Shown here: piece after piece, positions 38,738 to 48,089 of the stretch
Position numbering within the stretch: the stretch's first letter is position 1
Layout of the letters: the number at the start of each line of letters is the position of its first letter
Source of the DNA: CAWATZ01 sp963784995
Lineage (GTDB): Bacteria > Planctomycetota > Planctomycetia > Gemmatales > Gemmataceae
DNA: 64,000 bases
Assembly (NCBI GenBank): GCA_963784995.1
Contig: CAWATZ010000014.1
Span: 1 to 64,000, forward strand
Direction of reading: 5' to 3'
The notes under the pieces: model-generated
What the model saw: only the letters and a program-made list of their open reading frames with translations
The model's database searches: none
Told to the model about the DNA's origin: nothing
Position numbers and translations under genes: made by a program

Positions 38738-39607
38738 GTGACGGCGCCACTGGCTAACCTGGACGGGCAACAGCTGCCTCTGTCCGAAGTCCGCATCTCC
38801 GCCCTCGACCGCGGCTTCCTCTTTGGCGATGCGGTCTACGAGGTGCTGCGCGTCTACCAGGGCAAGCCCTGGCTGGAGCAGGAACACTTCGACCGGCTGG
38901 CCTACAGCCTCAACAGCATTCGCATCGTCGGGGTGGACCTGGCCCGACTGCGGCAGCGCATGCACGAAACCATCGTGGCCGGCCCGTTCCGCGAAGCGAC
39001 CGTTTACGTCCAGATCACCCGTGGGGCGGCACCGCGGGCGCACGCCTTTCCCGCCGGGGTGAAACCACTGGAGTTCCTGTTCGTCCAGGAGTTCACCGAT
39101 CCGTACCAGGAGGCCCGCGTCAGCGGGGCACGGGTCATTCTCCAGCCCGACATTCGCTGGGGCCGCTGCGACATCAAGTCAACGAACCTGCTGGGTAACG
39201 TCCTGGCCATGCAGGCGGCCAGGGAGGCCGGCTGCCTGGAGGCACTGCTCTACCTGCCCGACGGCACGCTCACGGAAGGGACGCACACCAGCCTGTTCGG
39301 CGTGGCCGACGGGGTGCTGCTGACGGCGCCGAACAGTCCCGAGATCCTCCCCGGCATCACGCGCCAGCTGACGCTGCGCCTGGCGGCCCACGCGGGCGTG
39401 CCGGTCCGGGAGCAGGCGATTGACCGCCGGCATCTGGAAGCAATCGCCGAGCTGTTCGTGACCGGGACAACCTCCGAGGTGATGCCGATCACCGAGGTCG
39501 ATGGCCAGCGAATCGGCGACGGCACGCCCGGACCGATCACCCACCGATTGCAGCAGGCTTACAACGACGAGGTGCGGACCTTTCTCGCAAACGCAAAACG
39601 ATCGTGA
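38738..39607 (+). CDS. dat: D-amino-acid transaminase-like class IV aminotransferase
   Basis: PLP enzyme of 289 residues, the usual length. The PLP lysine is K147 in DIKSTNLLGNVLA. LDRGFLFGDAVYEVLRVY marks the N-terminus, and RGAAPRAHAFP (R100, H102) is the substrate-carboxylate motif that favours D-alanine transaminase over branched-chain enzymes. EGTHTSLFGV and TGTTSEVMPI are the class IV phosphate-binding and C-terminal blocks. It interconverts D-alanine and D-glutamate for peptidoglycan. The start is GTG at 38738 with GGAGA seven bases upstream. It follows the kinase-tubulin gene by 155 bp filled with repeats. Confidence 0.85.
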   Translation: MTAPLANLDGQQLPLSEVRISALDRGFLFGDAVYEVLRVYQGKPWLEQEHFDRLAYSLNSIRIVGVDLARLRQRMHETIVAGPFREATVYVQITRGAAPRAHAFPAGVKPLEFLFVQEFTDPYQEARVSGARVILQPDIRWGRCDIKSTNLLGNVLAMQAAREAGCLEALLYLPDGTLTEGTHTSLFGVADGVLLTAPNSPEILPGITRQLTLRLAAHAGVPVREQAIDRRHLEAIAELFVTGTTSEVMPITEVDGQRIGDGTPGPITHRLQQAYNDEVRTFLANAKRS

Positions 39608-39718
39608 ACGCCTGTTTTCGCTTGCACGGGGTGCGGTCCCTGGGTAAGGTGAAGGAAGAGTCTTACCAACCTCAACCGCCCTCCCACAACGTCCCCCGCC
39701 TGCAAAGGACGTGTCACG

Positions 39719-41346
39719 ATGACTCTCTCTCCCACCCTCCGGCCCCTCACGTTTTTGGGGCTGCTGCTTGTTCCAGGACTTGCCGTTGCTGAAACGCCGC
39801 TGCGGCAACGCATTGATCAGGCCATCGCGGCGGCTCTCCCCAACCAGACCGTGGTCGGTCCCTCTTCCGACAGCGAGTTCCTGCGCCGCATCTATCTCGA
39901 CCTGGTCGGGACCATTCCGACGACGGCGGAAGCCCGCGCCTTTCTGAACGACCGGACACCCGACAAACGCACCCGGCTGATCGATCGCTTGCTGGCCAGT
40001 CCGGAACACGCCCGCTACTTCGCGACTGTCTTCGACGTGATGCTGATGGAACGCCGGCCCGCAAAGAACGGCAACCAGGCCCAGTGGAGCGAGGCCCTGC
40101 GCGAAGCGTTCGCGGCCAACAAGCCCTGGGACGTGCTGGCCCGGGAGGTCCTGTCCAATGACGGCTCCGATCCCAAGACGCGCGGCCTGGCTCGCTTCAT
40201 CCTCGACCGCGACGCCGAGCCGCATCTGGTCACCCGTGACGTCAGCCGGCTTTTCCTGGGCACCAACCTGCGGTGCGCCCAGTGCCACGATCATCCGCGC
40301 GTGGAGGAGTACCGGCAGGAGCATTACTACGGCCTGTTCGCGTTCGTGAGCCGGACCCAGCTGGTGCGCGAGAAAGGATCAAAACTCGCTGTCCTGGCCG
40401 AGAAAGCGGATGGCGAAGTGACTTTCCAATCGGTCTTCGATCCGTCCAAGACGACCAAGGCGACCGGGCCGCGCATCCCCAACGGGCCGGCCCTCAAGGA
40501 GACGCCGCCGGAGAAGGGCAAGGAATACCTCGTGGCCCCGGCCCCAGGCGTCCGCGCCGTGCCGCGCTACAGCCGACGCGCCCGGCTTGGCCCGGAAGTG
40601 ACCAAACCCGAACACGTGGCGTTCAAACGAAACATCGCCAATCGGCTCTGGGCCCAGATGATGGGTCGCGGCCTGTTCACGCCGCTGGACATGGACCATC
40701 CGGCCAACCCGCCCAGCCATCCGGAGTTGCTGACCTTGCTGGCCGACGACCTGGCCGAACACAAGTTCGACATGCGTTACTTCCTCCGCGAGCTGGCCCT
40801 GAGCCAGACTTACCAGCGCTCCAGCGAGCTGCCCGCCGGACTCAAGGAAGCGGAGGCAAGCCGCTACCAGGTCGCCAACCTCAAGGGGCTGACCCCGGAG
40901 CAGCTGGCCTGGAGTCTGATGCAGGCGACCGGAGTGACTGAAACGACGCGCAAGGGGCTCGGAGCGCAGGCCAACGAGGCGACGCTCCACGCCCGGCTGG
41001 CCGCCAGCGTCACTGCCGTTCGTCAATGCCTTTTCCAGCCAGCCGGGGACCGCTCAGGCGTTCGACGCCACGGTGGATCAGGCCCTGTTCCTGGCCAACG
41101 GCCCGACCGTTCGCGGTTGGCTCGCCCCGGCCGGCGGCAACCTCACCGCCCGCCTGGCCGCCGCCCCGAACAATGACGCTCTGGCGGAGGAACTGTACCT
41201 GAGTGTCTTTACCCGCATGCCCACGGCCGAGGAACGGCAGGACGCCGGGCAGTTTCTCGACGGTCGCAAGGCAGGACCGACCGCGGGCCATCCAGGACCT
41301 TGTCTGGGCCCTGCTGACGTCCGCTGAATTTCGCTTCAATCACTGA
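39719..41346 (+). CDS. DUF1549/DUF1553 planctomycete cytochrome-like protein (two frameshifts)
   Basis: Exported protein of about 541 residues after removing two +1 indels, near 41020 and 41280. A signal peptide (LTFLGLLLVPGLAVA) is followed by the DUF1549 domain (FLRRIYLDLVGTIPTTAEA, LLASPEHARYFATVFD) with a CAQCHDHP heme-like site, then DUF1553 (NRLWAQMMGRGLFTPLDMDH, YFLRELALSQTYQRS). In the restored frame it ends DLVWALLTSAEFRFNH, the typical C-terminus of this family. It is first in an operon with DUF1501 and WD40 genes, the standard planctomycete arrangement. Biochemical function is unknown; periplasmic oxidation has been suggested for the family. Confidence 0.88.
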
Positions 41347-41381
41347 GCGACGCGATCGCTCGTTCAAGGGGGGATGTTGTC

Positions 41382-42674
41382 ATGCTGCGTTGCGATTACT
41401 CCTGCGGTTCCGCCGAGCATGTGCTGTCCCGGCGGAGCTTCCTGGGCGGACTGACCGCCGGGGCCCTGGGAACGCTGGGCTTCGGGGCGATGGTCCATCC
41501 CATCTCGGCCGAGGCGCTGGCGAAGAAGGAAAAGCGCGTCCTGGTCGTCTGGCTCTCCGGCGGCTCCAGCCAGCTGGAAACCTGGGACCCCAAGCCCGGC
41601 ACCAGTACCGGCGGCCCCTTCCAGACCATCCCGACTTCCGTCCCGGGCGTCCACATTTGCGAGCTGTTGCCGTACACGGCGAAGATGATGCATCGCATGG
41701 CCCTGATTCGCGGCATCAACACCACCGAGGACGACCACGGCAAGGGCTACTACATCATGCACACCGGCCGGCGTCCGGAGCCGGCCATGTCCTACCCGCA
41801 CCTGGGCTCGGTCTGCTCCAAGCTGCTCGGGACCGGCTCCAACCCCTTGCCGGGATACATCCACGTCACGGCGAAGGGCGGCGGCGGTGTGGCCAAGCAA
41901 GACAGCGCGTTCCTCGGTCCGCGCTTCGCTCCGGTAGCCCTGGGCGACGGTCAGGAGCCGGCCAACCTGAAACGGCCCGACGATCTGACCGAGGCCGCCG
42001 ACCGGATGCGTCAGGAGATGCGGCTGAAGGCCAACGACCGCTTCCTCAAGACGCGCCGCTCGGCCGAGACCGAAGCCTACACCTACTCCTACGACCAGGC
42101 TGCCCAGCTGATGAGCAAACGCAGCATCTTCGACATCACCCGTGAGCCGAGCAAGGTCCGGGACCAGTACGGCACGCACGACTTTGGCCGGCACTGCCTG
42201 ATGGCCCGCCGGCTGCTCGAGGGCGGGGCCACTTTCGTCAAGGTGGCACACACCAACTACGACACGCACCACGAGAACTTCGACTTCCACATCGAGCAGC
42301 TGGGCGAGTTCGATCGGCCATTCGCCACCCTGCTCGAAGACCTGGAGCAGCGCGGCCTGCTGGATTCGACGCTGGTGATTGTCATGTCGGAGTTCGGCCG
42401 AACGCCCACGATCAACCGCAACTATGGCCGCGATCACTGGTCGCGGGCCTGGTCCGTGGCCCTGGCCGGCTGCGGCATCAAGGGCGGCGCGGTGGTCGGC
42501 AAGACCAACGACACCGGCACGGCCGTCACCGATCGCCAGGTCCACGGCGGCCATCTGTTCCACACTTACCTGCGCGCCGTTGGCCTCGATTCCAAGAAGA
42601 ACTTCTACATCGACCAGCGGCCGATCCCGATGGCCGATCCCAAGGCCAGCGCCATCGAGGAGATCCTGGCATGA
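41382..42674 (+). CDS. DUF1501 sulfatase-like protein, Tat-exported
   Basis: A 430-residue DUF1501 protein with an alkaline-phosphatase/sulfatase-like fold. The twin-arginine signal is SRRSFLGGLTAGALGTLGFG. Family blocks are VLVVWLSGGSSQLETWDPKP, ALIRGINTTEDDHGKGYYIM, THHENFDFH, LVIVMSEFGRTPTINRNYGR and DHWSRAWSVALAG, with the metal-binding Asp/His residues present. It lies 36 bp after the DUF1553 gene and overlaps the WD40 gene by ATGA. DUF1553 and DUF1501 proteins are thought to work together in the periplasm, but no reaction is proven. Confidence 0.92.
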   Translation: MLRCDYSCGSAEHVLSRRSFLGGLTAGALGTLGFGAMVHPISAEALAKKEKRVLVVWLSGGSSQLETWDPKPGTSTGGPFQTIPTSVPGVHICELLPYTAKMMHRMALIRGINTTEDDHGKGYYIMHTGRRPEPAMSYPHLGSVCSKLLGTGSNPLPGYIHVTAKGGGGVAKQDSAFLGPRFAPVALGDGQEPANLKRPDDLTEAADRMRQEMRLKANDRFLKTRRSAETEAYTYSYDQAAQLMSKRSIFDITREPSKVRDQYGTHDFGRHCLMARRLLEGGATFVKVAHTNYDTHHENFDFHIEQLGEFDRPFATLLEDLEQRGLLDSTLVIVMSEFGRTPTINRNYGRDHWSRAWSVALAGCGIKGGAVVGKTNDTGTAVTDRQVHGGHLFHTYLRAVGLDSKKNFYIDQRPIPMADPKASAIEEILA

Positions 42675-43714
42675 TTGATACGGAAAAGATCCATGCTCCG
42701 ACTCCGCAGCGGGCCGAGATGCCGGCGGTTGAGCCAGCACACACCCGGATGGTGCAGGAGCTGAAACACACCAGCCCGCTGATCGGCTGCCGGTTCGATC
42801 CGTCCGGGGAGTTTGTCTTCGCCGGGGCCCAGGACAACAGCATCCAGCGCTGGCACCTGGCCACGGGCAAGAAGACGGCCCTGATCGGCCACAAGAGCTG
42901 GGTCCGCGCCCTGGCCTTTGCCGAGGCGGAAAAACGGTTGTTCTCGGCCAGCTGGGACGGCAAGATCCTGGCCTGGCCGCTGGACGCCGAGTCGCCGGCA
43001 CCCGGAGAAGATCCTGGACGCTCACAAGGGCTGGGTGCGAGCCTTGGCCGTCAATCCCAGCGGGCACGCTGCTGGCCTCGTGCGGCAACGATCATCTGGT
43101 CAAGCTCTGGTCGATTCCGGATCTACGGCCGGTTCGCACCTTCGAGGGCCACACTTCCCACGTCTACAACGTCGGCCTTTCATCCCGCAGGGGCGTCGCT
43201 GGTATCGGGCGACCTGAAAGGGATGCTCAAGGTGTGGGACATCAAGACCGGCAAGGAGGAGCGGACGCTGGAGGCAAAGCTCTTGCACAGGTACGACGTA
43301 ACCTTCGGAGCGGACATCGGCGGCGTGCGGGCCATAGCGTTCGACGCCGCCGGCGGGCTGCTGGCCTGTGCCGGGATCACCGACGTGTCCAACGCCTTTG
43401 CCGGAGTGGGCAAGCCGGTGGTGGTGCTGTTTGACTTCGTGTCGGGCAAGATCAAGCAGACGCTTCGGCCGCGCGAGAACTTCCAGGGCACGGCCTGGGG
43501 CGTGGCCTTCCACCCGGCCGGCTTCGTTGTCGGCGTCGGCGGCGGCAACGGCGGGGCGCTGTGGTACTGGAAACCCGACGCGGCGGCGGACGTCTTCGCT
43601 CTCAAGCTGCCGAACAATGCCCGCGACCTCGACCTGCACCCGGACGGCAAACGCCTGGCCGTGCCCTTTTTCGATGGAGCGGTGCGGGTGTACGATCTGT
43701 CGAAGAAGGCGTGA
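42671..43714 (+). CDS. WD40-repeat protein (three compensating frameshifts)
   Basis: A WD40 beta-propeller of about 346 residues. Repeats read as LIGCRFDPSGEFVFAGAQDN, HKSWVRALAFAEAEKRLFSA and VAFHPAGFVVGVGGG. The central part is out of frame between about 43000 and 43170. Removing three extra bases, in CCC near 43004, GGG near 43069 and GG near 43166, restores DAHKGWVRALAVNPSGTLLA and then GHTSHVYNVAFHPAG. The net shift is zero, so the open frame spans the gene but about 55 residues are mistranslated. It is translationally coupled to DUF1501 and completes that operon. Confidence 0.82.
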   Translation: MIDTEKIHAPTPQRAEMPAVEPAHTRMVQELKHTSPLIGCRFDPSGEFVFAGAQDNSIQRWHLATGKKTALIGHKSWVRALAFAEAEKRLFSASWDGKILAWPLDAESPAPGEDPGRSQGLGASLGRQSQRARCWPRAATIIWSSSGRFRIYGRFAPSRATLPTSTTSAFHPAGASLVSGDLKGMLKVWDIKTGKEERTLEAKLLHRYDVTFGADIGGVRAIAFDAAGGLLACAGITDVSNAFAGVGKPVVVLFDFVSGKIKQTLRPRENFQGTAWGVAFHPAGFVVGVGGGNGGALWYWKPDAAADVFALKLPNNARDLDLHPDGKRLAVPFFDGAVRVYDLSKKA

Positions 43715-43756
43715 CGGAATGTGGCGGCACGTTGGAAAGGTGCCGCCACATTCCGT
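43714..43756. repeat. 17-bp hairpin at the end of the DUF1553/DUF1501/WD40 operon
   Basis: Arms 43714-43730 and 43740-43756 are perfectly complementary with a 9-base loop, beginning right at the WD40 stop codon. No T-run follows, so it may act by Rho-independent-like pausing or transcript protection. Confidence 0.7.
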
Positions 43757-43766
43757 GAGCATTGTA

Positions 43767-43794
43767 GGGTGGTCCGAGCGGAGCGAGGCCCACC
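43767..43794. repeat. Short imperfect palindrome
   Basis: GGGTGGTCC, a GAGCGGAGCGAG centre and GGCCCACC form a small imperfect hairpin of a type common in planctomycete intergenic DNA. It sits 50 bp upstream of the ParA-like gene. Confidence 0.45.
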
Positions 43795-43845
43795 GGCAAT
43801 CTCTCGTTCAGCGAACAGTTCCAACCACAGCACAAAGAGGAACAC

Positions 43846-44693
43846 ATGGCCGTCTGCGTTTCGCTTATCAACATGAAGGGCGGGGTCGGCAAGACAACTC
43901 TCGCGTCCCAGATCGCCTGGCATGCCGTCAGGCAATTGGATAAGAGGGTTTTGCTTATCGATCTCGATCCACAGGCCAACGCCAGCCAATCGATCATGTC
44001 GCCACAAACCTGGGTAAAATACTTGGACGATGGGGGTCTTACAGTCGCCGATATCTTTGAGCAGTTTACGCCCACTGGCACTGCAAGCGGGAGTCCAAAG
44101 AAGCTTGACCCGTTAAAAGCCATCTACCATCGCGTGAATTATAGTGATGGAAGCCTTCTCCATCTTGTTCCCTCGCGCTTGAGCTGTCCTGGACACTTCG
44201 AAATCCGCACGACAAGGACACGTTGCTGCCGCGATTCGTAGCCAAGGTGGAAGAAAAGTACGATTTGATTATACTCGATTGCTCCCCCACCGATTCCATT
44301 CTGACAGACGCGGCGTATCACTGTAGTCGATATATTCTCGTGCCAATTCGAGCTGAGTTTCTTGCATCAATCGGCTTCCCATTGCTGAATCGCAGTATCG
44401 AGGCATTTAAGATGCGTCATGAAGATAAGGTGATCGAAGTATGCGGCCTCGTGTTCAACGATTTTGTTCGCGGCAATGAGAAGCGAGAACACAAACTCGC
44501 ACGTAGAAATGTAAAAGAAAAGGCCACAGAATACGGCTGGTACGTCTTCAAGAACGATATTCCCCACTCCGACTCGTATTTCCGGGCCGCGAGAGACGGA
44601 ATGCCGATTGACAACGCCAAAGGCACGCATGAGAAGGTGAAGGACGAGTTCGCAGCTTTCGCCGCAGAGTTTTTTGGTAGGATTGATCTATGA
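43846..44693 (+). CDS. ParA/MinD-family ATPase (one frameshift)
   Basis: A deviant Walker-A ATPase of about 282 residues after restoring one missing base near 44182. N-terminal MKGGVGKTTLASQIA is the ParA-type P-loop, LLIDLDPQANASQS the A' motif and YDLIILDCSPTDS the Walker B. After repair the middle reads SRLELSWTLRNPHDKDTLLP. ATG 43846 follows AGAGGAACAC. It overlaps the next gene by ATGA. The DNA is visibly less GC-rich than its neighbours, suggesting transfer. No ParB gene or parS-like repeats are seen, so chromosome or plasmid partition is not supported; a mobile-element or defence role is possible. Confidence 0.78.
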
Positions 44694-45201
44694 ACCGAAA
44701 ATCACGATCGTCCTTCCTCGAAGAAGAGGTCAAGCTACTTGTCCAATACTTCGGGGTCGATAGGGTCCAGACTGCCTTGTCCAAGGTTTCAAACGGTGCG
44801 GTCGAGGCACCTCAACGTCAATCTCGCCGCCAATCTGCCGAACCCGATCACCAAGCCAACCCAAGCGTCACAAGCCTGCTGGAGCAGCTTCGGCAGATGG
44901 ATGAGGTGAAGCACCGCCTCCTGACCGACTTCTACACTCAACTGAAGGACAAGAAGGTTTTACCCGAGTCCCAGGACATCCGTCACTTCGCGAACTCATT
45001 GGACTGAAGGAGATTGGTGGCAAGTCCCGCAAGGACATGATCCCTAGATTAATGCGATTCCTCGTGGAGCAGCCTGCAGGGCGACTCCAGGTCGATATCG
45101 AGACAGCCGCGAACGTTTCAGAGCAACAGCGCCAGCAAGGCTTTTCTGTGCTTACCGACAAGCTATTGGGCGACAAAGAAGGCAAAAAGGGGACATCGTA
45201 G
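44690..45201 (+). CDS. Unknown partner of the ParA-like ATPase (one frameshift)
   Basis: Not recognised. About 170 residues once a missing base near 44995 is restored; otherwise it stops at 45007 after 105 residues. The N-terminal part FLEEEVKLLVQYFGVDRVQT and the C-terminal part ELIGLKEIGGKSRKDMIPRL, with LMRFLVEQPAGRLQVDIE after it, are helical and charged, with a Ser/Gln-rich linker between. The 4-base overlap with the ATPase shows the two are one unit. By analogy with other ParA-like pairs it could be the DNA- or cargo-binding adaptor. Base composition matches the ATPase gene. Confidence 0.6.
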
Positions 45202-45542
45202 ATAGGTTTGCCGAACGAAAAGGTGCAGTTGACCGGGCCGGCATGATGGCGTTCCACGGATCAATGGCTCATCAGTCGGCCCAGCAACTGATCCGAGGCG
45301 TTCTCTAACGGCAGGCTCTGGCCACGCTGCTCTGGGCCCGCCGGTTATGCTCCGTGTACCTTTCCAATGGCATACGGTCGCCGTGGCCCCAGGGCAACAA
45401 CAAAGAATCAGGCCCGGGCTTGCTCCAGAGCATCCATTCGGGTCTGAAAAGCGGACCAGCCCTCGCCCGAGGCAAGACGACCAGGTGGGCCGGACCAGCT
45501 CCAATTCCGGCCACCGCTTCAGGCTACGCTTGCTTGCCTGCC
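45202..45542. other. Intergenic stretch between convergent units, no gene seen
   Basis: 341 bp between the ParA partner and the 3' end of the kinase/SUMF1 gene. Frames on both strands are open but lack family features or good starts. No clear hairpin terminator was found. Confidence 0.4.
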
Positions 45543-47756
45543 TCAGCTGCCAGACGGAACTCCGGCCAGGCGAAAACCGAAGCGGCTGCTCCGGCGACTC
45601 GGCTCCGAGCCGTCGCGGAGGGCCGCCCGGCAGTACCCGCCGTAGCTGTGCCAGCTCCCGCCCCGGATCACGCGCTGGGGGCCCTGGGAAACGTCCTGGC
45701 ACCACTCCCAGACGTTGCCGTGCATGTCGTAGATCCCGAGGCGGTTCGGTTTGTACGAGCCCACTTTTGTCGGGCGCTGGAGGCAGTCACCCTTGCGGCC
45801 AGAACCGAAGGGGTAGTTGCTGTTAAAGTTGGCCTGGTCAGAAGACAGATCGTTGGTGGGTCGGTCCAGGTAGAAGTGGAAAGAGCAATCGTGTTGAGAA
45901 GTAGCCCCTCCTCGACAAGAGAATTCCCACTCCGCCTCGGTTGGCAAGCGGTACACCCATTCTCTATTTGTTTCCCGGGTGTTCAACCGCCGGAGGAACT
46001 CCTGCGCGTCCTCCCAGGAGACCTGCTCCACCGGAAACTGCTTCAGGTCAGCGTCGGAGATGCCCTTGACCTGATCCTTACCACCTCCAGCGCGGGAGAA
46101 GTAACTCGGATTGGCACCCATGAGGGCCTGCCACTGCTCCTGGGTGACCTGGCGGACGCCGATGTAGAAGTCCTCAGCAATCTGAACCTGTTCATCGCCC
46201 GGTTGACCTCCGCCTCCCCCCATCCAGAAAGTGCCCGCAGCGACGCGGACGAACTTCATTCCCAGGCCATTGGTAAACTCGGCCGGCAACTTCTTCTCCA
46301 GCTTCTGGGCCTCCGCGTGAATCCGCTTACGTTCCTCCTTCTTCTGGCGAGCGATCTCGGCCATGGAAGGAGTCGAACCGGGAAGCTGAGTCAATGGTCG
46401 AGCCGGCTGGGCGGGCAGCTTGACGGCGGGCTTCGCTGGCGTGGGCTGCGGAGGAACCCCAGCGGCGACTGAGGTCAGGAAAGGACGAAGACGTTTGGCC
46501 AGTTCACCGGCAGTGGCCAGGCGGTCCTCGCAGTCGGGATCGACGCATTTCTTCAGCAGGCGAATGACGTCCTTCTCGACTCCAACTTTCAGCAAATCAG
46601 CGATGAATTTCACTCCTGGACCGCGATCGAGCCGGCCGGTGAGCAACTGGTAACCGATCACCCCCAGGGCGTAAACGTCGTCGCGCGGGTCGGGAGCCTG
46701 CCCCATTTTCTGTTCCGGTGAGGCATACAGTGGCGTATGGGAGCCGCGCAGGTAGGAAAGCATACGCAGGCCAATCGACCGGCTGCTGCGGCTTTCGCTC
46801 GCCAGCTGGTAGCGAGCTGCCACGCCGCCGATGCCGAAGTCGGTGATGAGAAATTCCCGGCCGCCCTTGCTGCGTGGTCGGGCCAGCACGTTGGCCGGCT
46901 TCAGGTCGCGATGCACGATCGGCTCCTTCAGATCGTGGAAATGGGCGACGATCTCGGCCAGTTCCAGCAGATGAGGCAGCCCGTGGGTCAGGAGCTGGTT
47001 GTCCCGTTTCCAGGCGTGGATCAGGCCGGTCAGGTCGCCGCCGGGAACGTATTCGTACTTGAGCCAGGCGGGGCGGGCGTCCAGGTCGGCGTCCAGGAGA
47101 GCGACGACCCCTTCGTGGGCTCCCTGTTCCTGAACGCGGTTGATCATCTCGGCCTCGTAGGGCAGCAGCCGGGCCTGGGCCTCCAGATCGAGACAGTACT
47201 TGACGGCAGCGCGGGTGCCGGCCAGGCGCGGATGACGCGCCAACCAGACCTCGCCGAAGCCGCCCACGCCCAGCACCTGTTCCAGAATCCAGCCGTGCAG
47301 TTCCGGTCGCGCCTCGCCAGGCTGGAACCGCGGCAAGCGGGCCGGCAGCAGCGGCAGCATCTCCTCCGGCTGCCGCAGGGAGAGGCTGGCCGGGACGGTC
47401 GTGCCGGTCAGGTCGTCCGGCCGCTTGAGTGTCTGCCGGGCCAGGGCCGGCATCTGGATCAGGTAGGCGGTCAGCGTCTGCTTCTGGGCGGCCGGCAACG
47501 GCTGCAGCAAGGCGGCCGAGATTTCTGCCACCGCCTGCAAGGCCTCGGCCTTGACCTCCTCGCTGCCGGCCTGAACCGACTCCTGCAAGCTGGCACGCAT
47601 CTGCTCCTCGGTCTCGCTCTGCCGCCAGTAGTGCAGCGCGTCCTCCGCGATGTCGTAGACCACCTCGCCAAACGGAATGAGGCCCAGCAGGCCCTTCAAC
47701 CCCCGGCCACAGACCGCCTGGGCCACACAGCGAAACAGCTTTCCCCAGCGAGCCAT
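45543..47756 (-). CDS. Ser/Thr kinase with C-terminal SUMF1 (formylglycine-enzyme-like) domain
   Basis: A 737-residue fusion. Residues 1-150 are helical with a hydrophobic start (LKGLLGLIPFGEVVYDIAEDA). The kinase domain (about 155-430) has VLGVGGFGEVWLA, K186, HRDLKPANV (D284) and DFGIGG (D306). After a Pro/Ala linker and a basic coiled-coil (ARQKKEERKRIHAEAQKLEK) comes the SUMF1/FGE domain: NGLGMKFVRVAAGTFWMGGG, VSWEDAQEFLRRLN, RLPTEAEWEFSCRGG, YDMHGNVWEWCQD and VIRGGSWHSYGGYCRAA. SUMF1 domains fused to kinases more often bind ligands than oxidise cysteine. ATG 47756 follows AGGAG at eight bases. An internal piece is duplicated at 49248. Confidence 0.88.
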   Translation of the reverse strand: MARWGKLFRCVAQAVCGRGLKGLLGLIPFGEVVYDIAEDALHYWRQSETEEQMRASLQESVQAGSEEVKAEALQAVAEISAALLQPLPAAQKQTLTAYLIQMPALARQTLKRPDDLTGTTVPASLSLRQPEEMLPLLPARLPRFQPGEARPELHGWILEQVLGVGGFGEVWLARHPRLAGTRAAVKYCLDLEAQARLLPYEAEMINRVQEQGAHEGVVALLDADLDARPAWLKYEYVPGGDLTGLIHAWKRDNQLLTHGLPHLLELAEIVAHFHDLKEPIVHRDLKPANVLARPRSKGGREFLITDFGIGGVAARYQLASESRSSRSIGLRMLSYLRGSHTPLYASPEQKMGQAPDPRDDVYALGVIGYQLLTGRLDRGPGVKFIADLLKVGVEKDVIRLLKKCVDPDCEDRLATAGELAKRLRPFLTSVAAGVPPQPTPAKPAVKLPAQPARPLTQLPGSTPSMAEIARQKKEERKRIHAEAQKLEKKLPAEFTNGLGMKFVRVAAGTFWMGGGGGQPGDEQVQIAEDFYIGVRQVTQEQWQALMGANPSYFSRAGGGKDQVKGISDADLKQFPVEQVSWEDAQEFLRRLNTRETNREWVYRLPTEAEWEFSCRGGATSQHDCSFHFYLDRPTNDLSSDQANFNSNYPFGSGRKGDCLQRPTKVGSYKPNRLGIYDMHGNVWEWCQDVSQGPQRVIRGGSWHSYGGYCRAALRDGSEPSRRSSRFGFRLAGVPSGS

Positions 47757-47930
47757 GAGTGCGTCTCCTGAAGTGGAACAGGATGCTACGAGGGGATTCG
47801 TTCCCGTGAATGCAGTTATTGTACGAAATCAGCATGGAGCGGAATTGATCTGTGGGGTCGCCTGCGGGTAAGATGGAAGGAAAGGGAGGTGCAGTGTGGA
47901 CAAGACGCAAACGGGCGTTCCAACGAGTGA

Positions 47931-48089
47931 AAGCCCCGCGATCCCCCAGCCCCAGCGCCGGAAGCGACTTGCTCCGTCCGCCTTTCGGAGAGGGACGAGG
48001 CCAAGGTCATGGCAGCGGCAGAAAAACCGCCCGCCCCCAACGAAGCGGCTTTGCAAGCCGCCAGACGGTTTATCCAGCGCCATGGATGA
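47931..48089 (+). pseudogene. Truncated DUF1778/TacA-like antitoxin
   Basis: The last 35 residues of a DUF1778 antitoxin are clear in one frame: LSERDEAKVMAAAEKPPAPN, then EAALQAARRFIQRHG and stop. The frame has no usable start, and the ribbon-helix-helix N-terminus is missing. Its stop overlaps the acetyltransferase start by 8 bases, the classic TacA-TacT layout. The missing front coincides with sequence shared with the kinase leader, ending at about 47896. Confidence 0.6.

Noticed and set aside
45163..45705. 180-codon minus-strand frame before the kinase stop
   Set aside because: It overlaps the SUMF1 end in another frame and its peptide is Arg/Pro-rich without features.
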